Source: Proteobacteria bacterium UBA6921
GTDB taxonomy: Bacteria; Pseudomonadota; Gammaproteobacteria; SG8-11
NCBI GenBank assembly: GCA_002450895.1
Contig: DKAR01000119.1
Location: 1 to 6,065 of the forward strand
Direction: 5' to 3'
DNA length: 6,065 bases
Shown: positions 5,410 to 6,065 of the stretch, in pieces
Layout: each line of letters starts with the position of its first letter
How positions within the stretch are numbered: the first letter of the stretch is position 1
Notes under the pieces: generated by a model
Seen by the model: only the letters and a program-made list of their open reading frames with translations
Told to the model about the DNA's origin: nothing
The model's database searches: none
Program-made: the position numbers and the translations under genes

Positions 5410-6065
5410 TTTTTGGCTCCCTGCGCGGCAACCTGGGCCTGTGCTGCCGAGACGGATGATCCGTCGCGTTCACGCTCGCCCTGCATGACCTCCACCATCT
5501 TGATGGCTTCCTGCTCCATTTCGATGGCGATTTCGTCGACCTTACGCTGGAAGTATCGATAGAAAATCAGCGCGGGAATGGCGACGGCGAGACCTGCGGC
5601 CGTTGCAATCATGATTTTGGAAATTCCGGCGCCAAGCGCCTGCGGGTTTCCGACGCCCTGCGTGGTCATCGTGGAGAAGACTTCCATCAGTCCAACCACG
5701 GATCCGAACAATCCCAACAGTGGCGACACCGCCGCGATCGTTCCCAGCGTATTAAGGAAGCGCTCCATCTCGTGGACTTCGTGGCGTCCCGATTCTTCGA
5801 TTGCTTCCTTCATGATGGTTCGGCTGTTCGCGCGATTGATGATGCCGGCGGCGAGGACGCGCCCGAGCGGGGAACCTTCGCGCAATTGGCGCAGGGTGTC
5901 GGCCGTCAGTTCGTTTTTCTTGTGCCAGTTCCAGACCTGTGCAACCAATCCTTTCGGAATGATCTTCTTTGACTGCAAGGCCCAAAATCGTTCGGCAATG
6001 ATGGCAATAGAAATGATTGAGCACAGAATAAGCGGCCACATCAGCCAGCCGCCAGCTTTGATGAG
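5406..6065 (-). CDS. exbB: ExbB/TolQ/MotA-family proton-channel subunit (5' end beyond window)
   Basis: This inner-membrane protein forms the pentameric channel that houses ExbD helices. An ATG at 6039-6041 would give 211 residues, but the frame stays open to the window edge. The eight extra codons read LIKAGGWL, directly before MWPLIL, and match the N-terminal amphipathic part family members normally have. I therefore treat the gene as continuing past position 6065, with the true start probably only a few codons further. Counting from the internal Met, hydrophobic helices lie at about 2-22 (ending in AERFWAL), 99-122 (TIAAVSPLLGLFGSVVGLM) and 144-163 (MIATAAGLAVAIPALIFY). A cytoplasmic loop lies between the first two. 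The last two helices carry the family's most conserved residues. The C-terminal tail is charged, then Ala/Gln-rich. The TGA overlaps the exbD GTG. Nothing upstream is visible, so the operon promoter is not in the window. Confidence 0.92.
   Translation of the reverse strand, partial: LIKAGGWLMWPLILCSIISIAIIAERFWALQSKKIIPKGLVAQVWNWHKKNELTADTLRQLREGSPLGRVLAAGIINRANSRTIMKEAIEESGRHEVHEMERFLNTLGTIAAVSPLLGLFGSVVGLMEVFSTMTTQGVGNPQALGAGISKIMIATAAGLAVAIPALIFYRYFQRKVDEIAIEMEQEAIKMVEVMQGERERDGSSVSAAQAQVAAQGAKK
5417..5421 (-). promoter_or_regulatory. Shine-Dalgarno of exbD, inside exbB
   Basis: GGGAG on the minus strand lies 7 nt before the GTG at 5409, within the last codons of exbB. The spacing favours GTG over the ATG two codons downstream. 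Confidence 0.65.

Overview
The window looks like chromosomal core-genome sequence from a Gram-negative bacterium, most likely a gammaproteobacterium of moderate GC. The evidence is a tightly packed lipid A/Kdo gene cluster (msbA, lpxK, a YcaR/Trm112-type small protein, kdsB), preceded by an ExbB/ExbD pair and followed by a low-molecular-weight protein tyrosine phosphatase. From memory, this order resembles the comEC-exbB-exbD-(msbA)-lpxK-ycaR-kdsB-ptp-(murB)-rne neighbourhood of pseudomonads, xanthomonads and relatives. I cannot assign a genus from the sequence alone.

Layout: positions 1-645 (+ strand) hold the last 214 codons of a large protein whose start lies outside the window. This part is a disordered, Arg/Gly/Pro/Gln-rich tail, best explained as the C-terminal scaffold of ribonuclease E. 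Positions 646-766 are the only real intergenic space. They hold a strong hairpin followed by an AT-rich tract (probable rne terminator) and a weaker hairpin at the end of the opposing operon. Positions 767-6065 (- strand) form one uninterrupted operon, read right to left: exbB (start just outside the window), exbD, msbA, lpxK, ycaR-like, kdsB, LMW-PTP. Every junction is a short overlap (4 or 20 nt), a direct stop-start abutment, or a 9-nt gap, so co-transcription and translational coupling are very likely.

How the genes work together: KdsB activates Kdo as CMP-Kdo. LpxK phosphorylates the 4' position of the lipid A precursor to give lipid IVA, the acceptor for Kdo. MsbA flips completed core-lipid A across the inner membrane. 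The ExbB/ExbD pair is a proton-driven motor whose partner is not encoded here. The YcaR/Trm112 protein is a small zinc-ribbon-like factor, and the phosphatase may act on phosphotyrosine proteins linked to envelope polysaccharide control.

I found no mobile element, CRISPR array, tRNA, rRNA or obviously foreign gene. The window is an ordinary, well-conserved envelope-biogenesis locus; the findings are small local oddities and context questions, not a new system.
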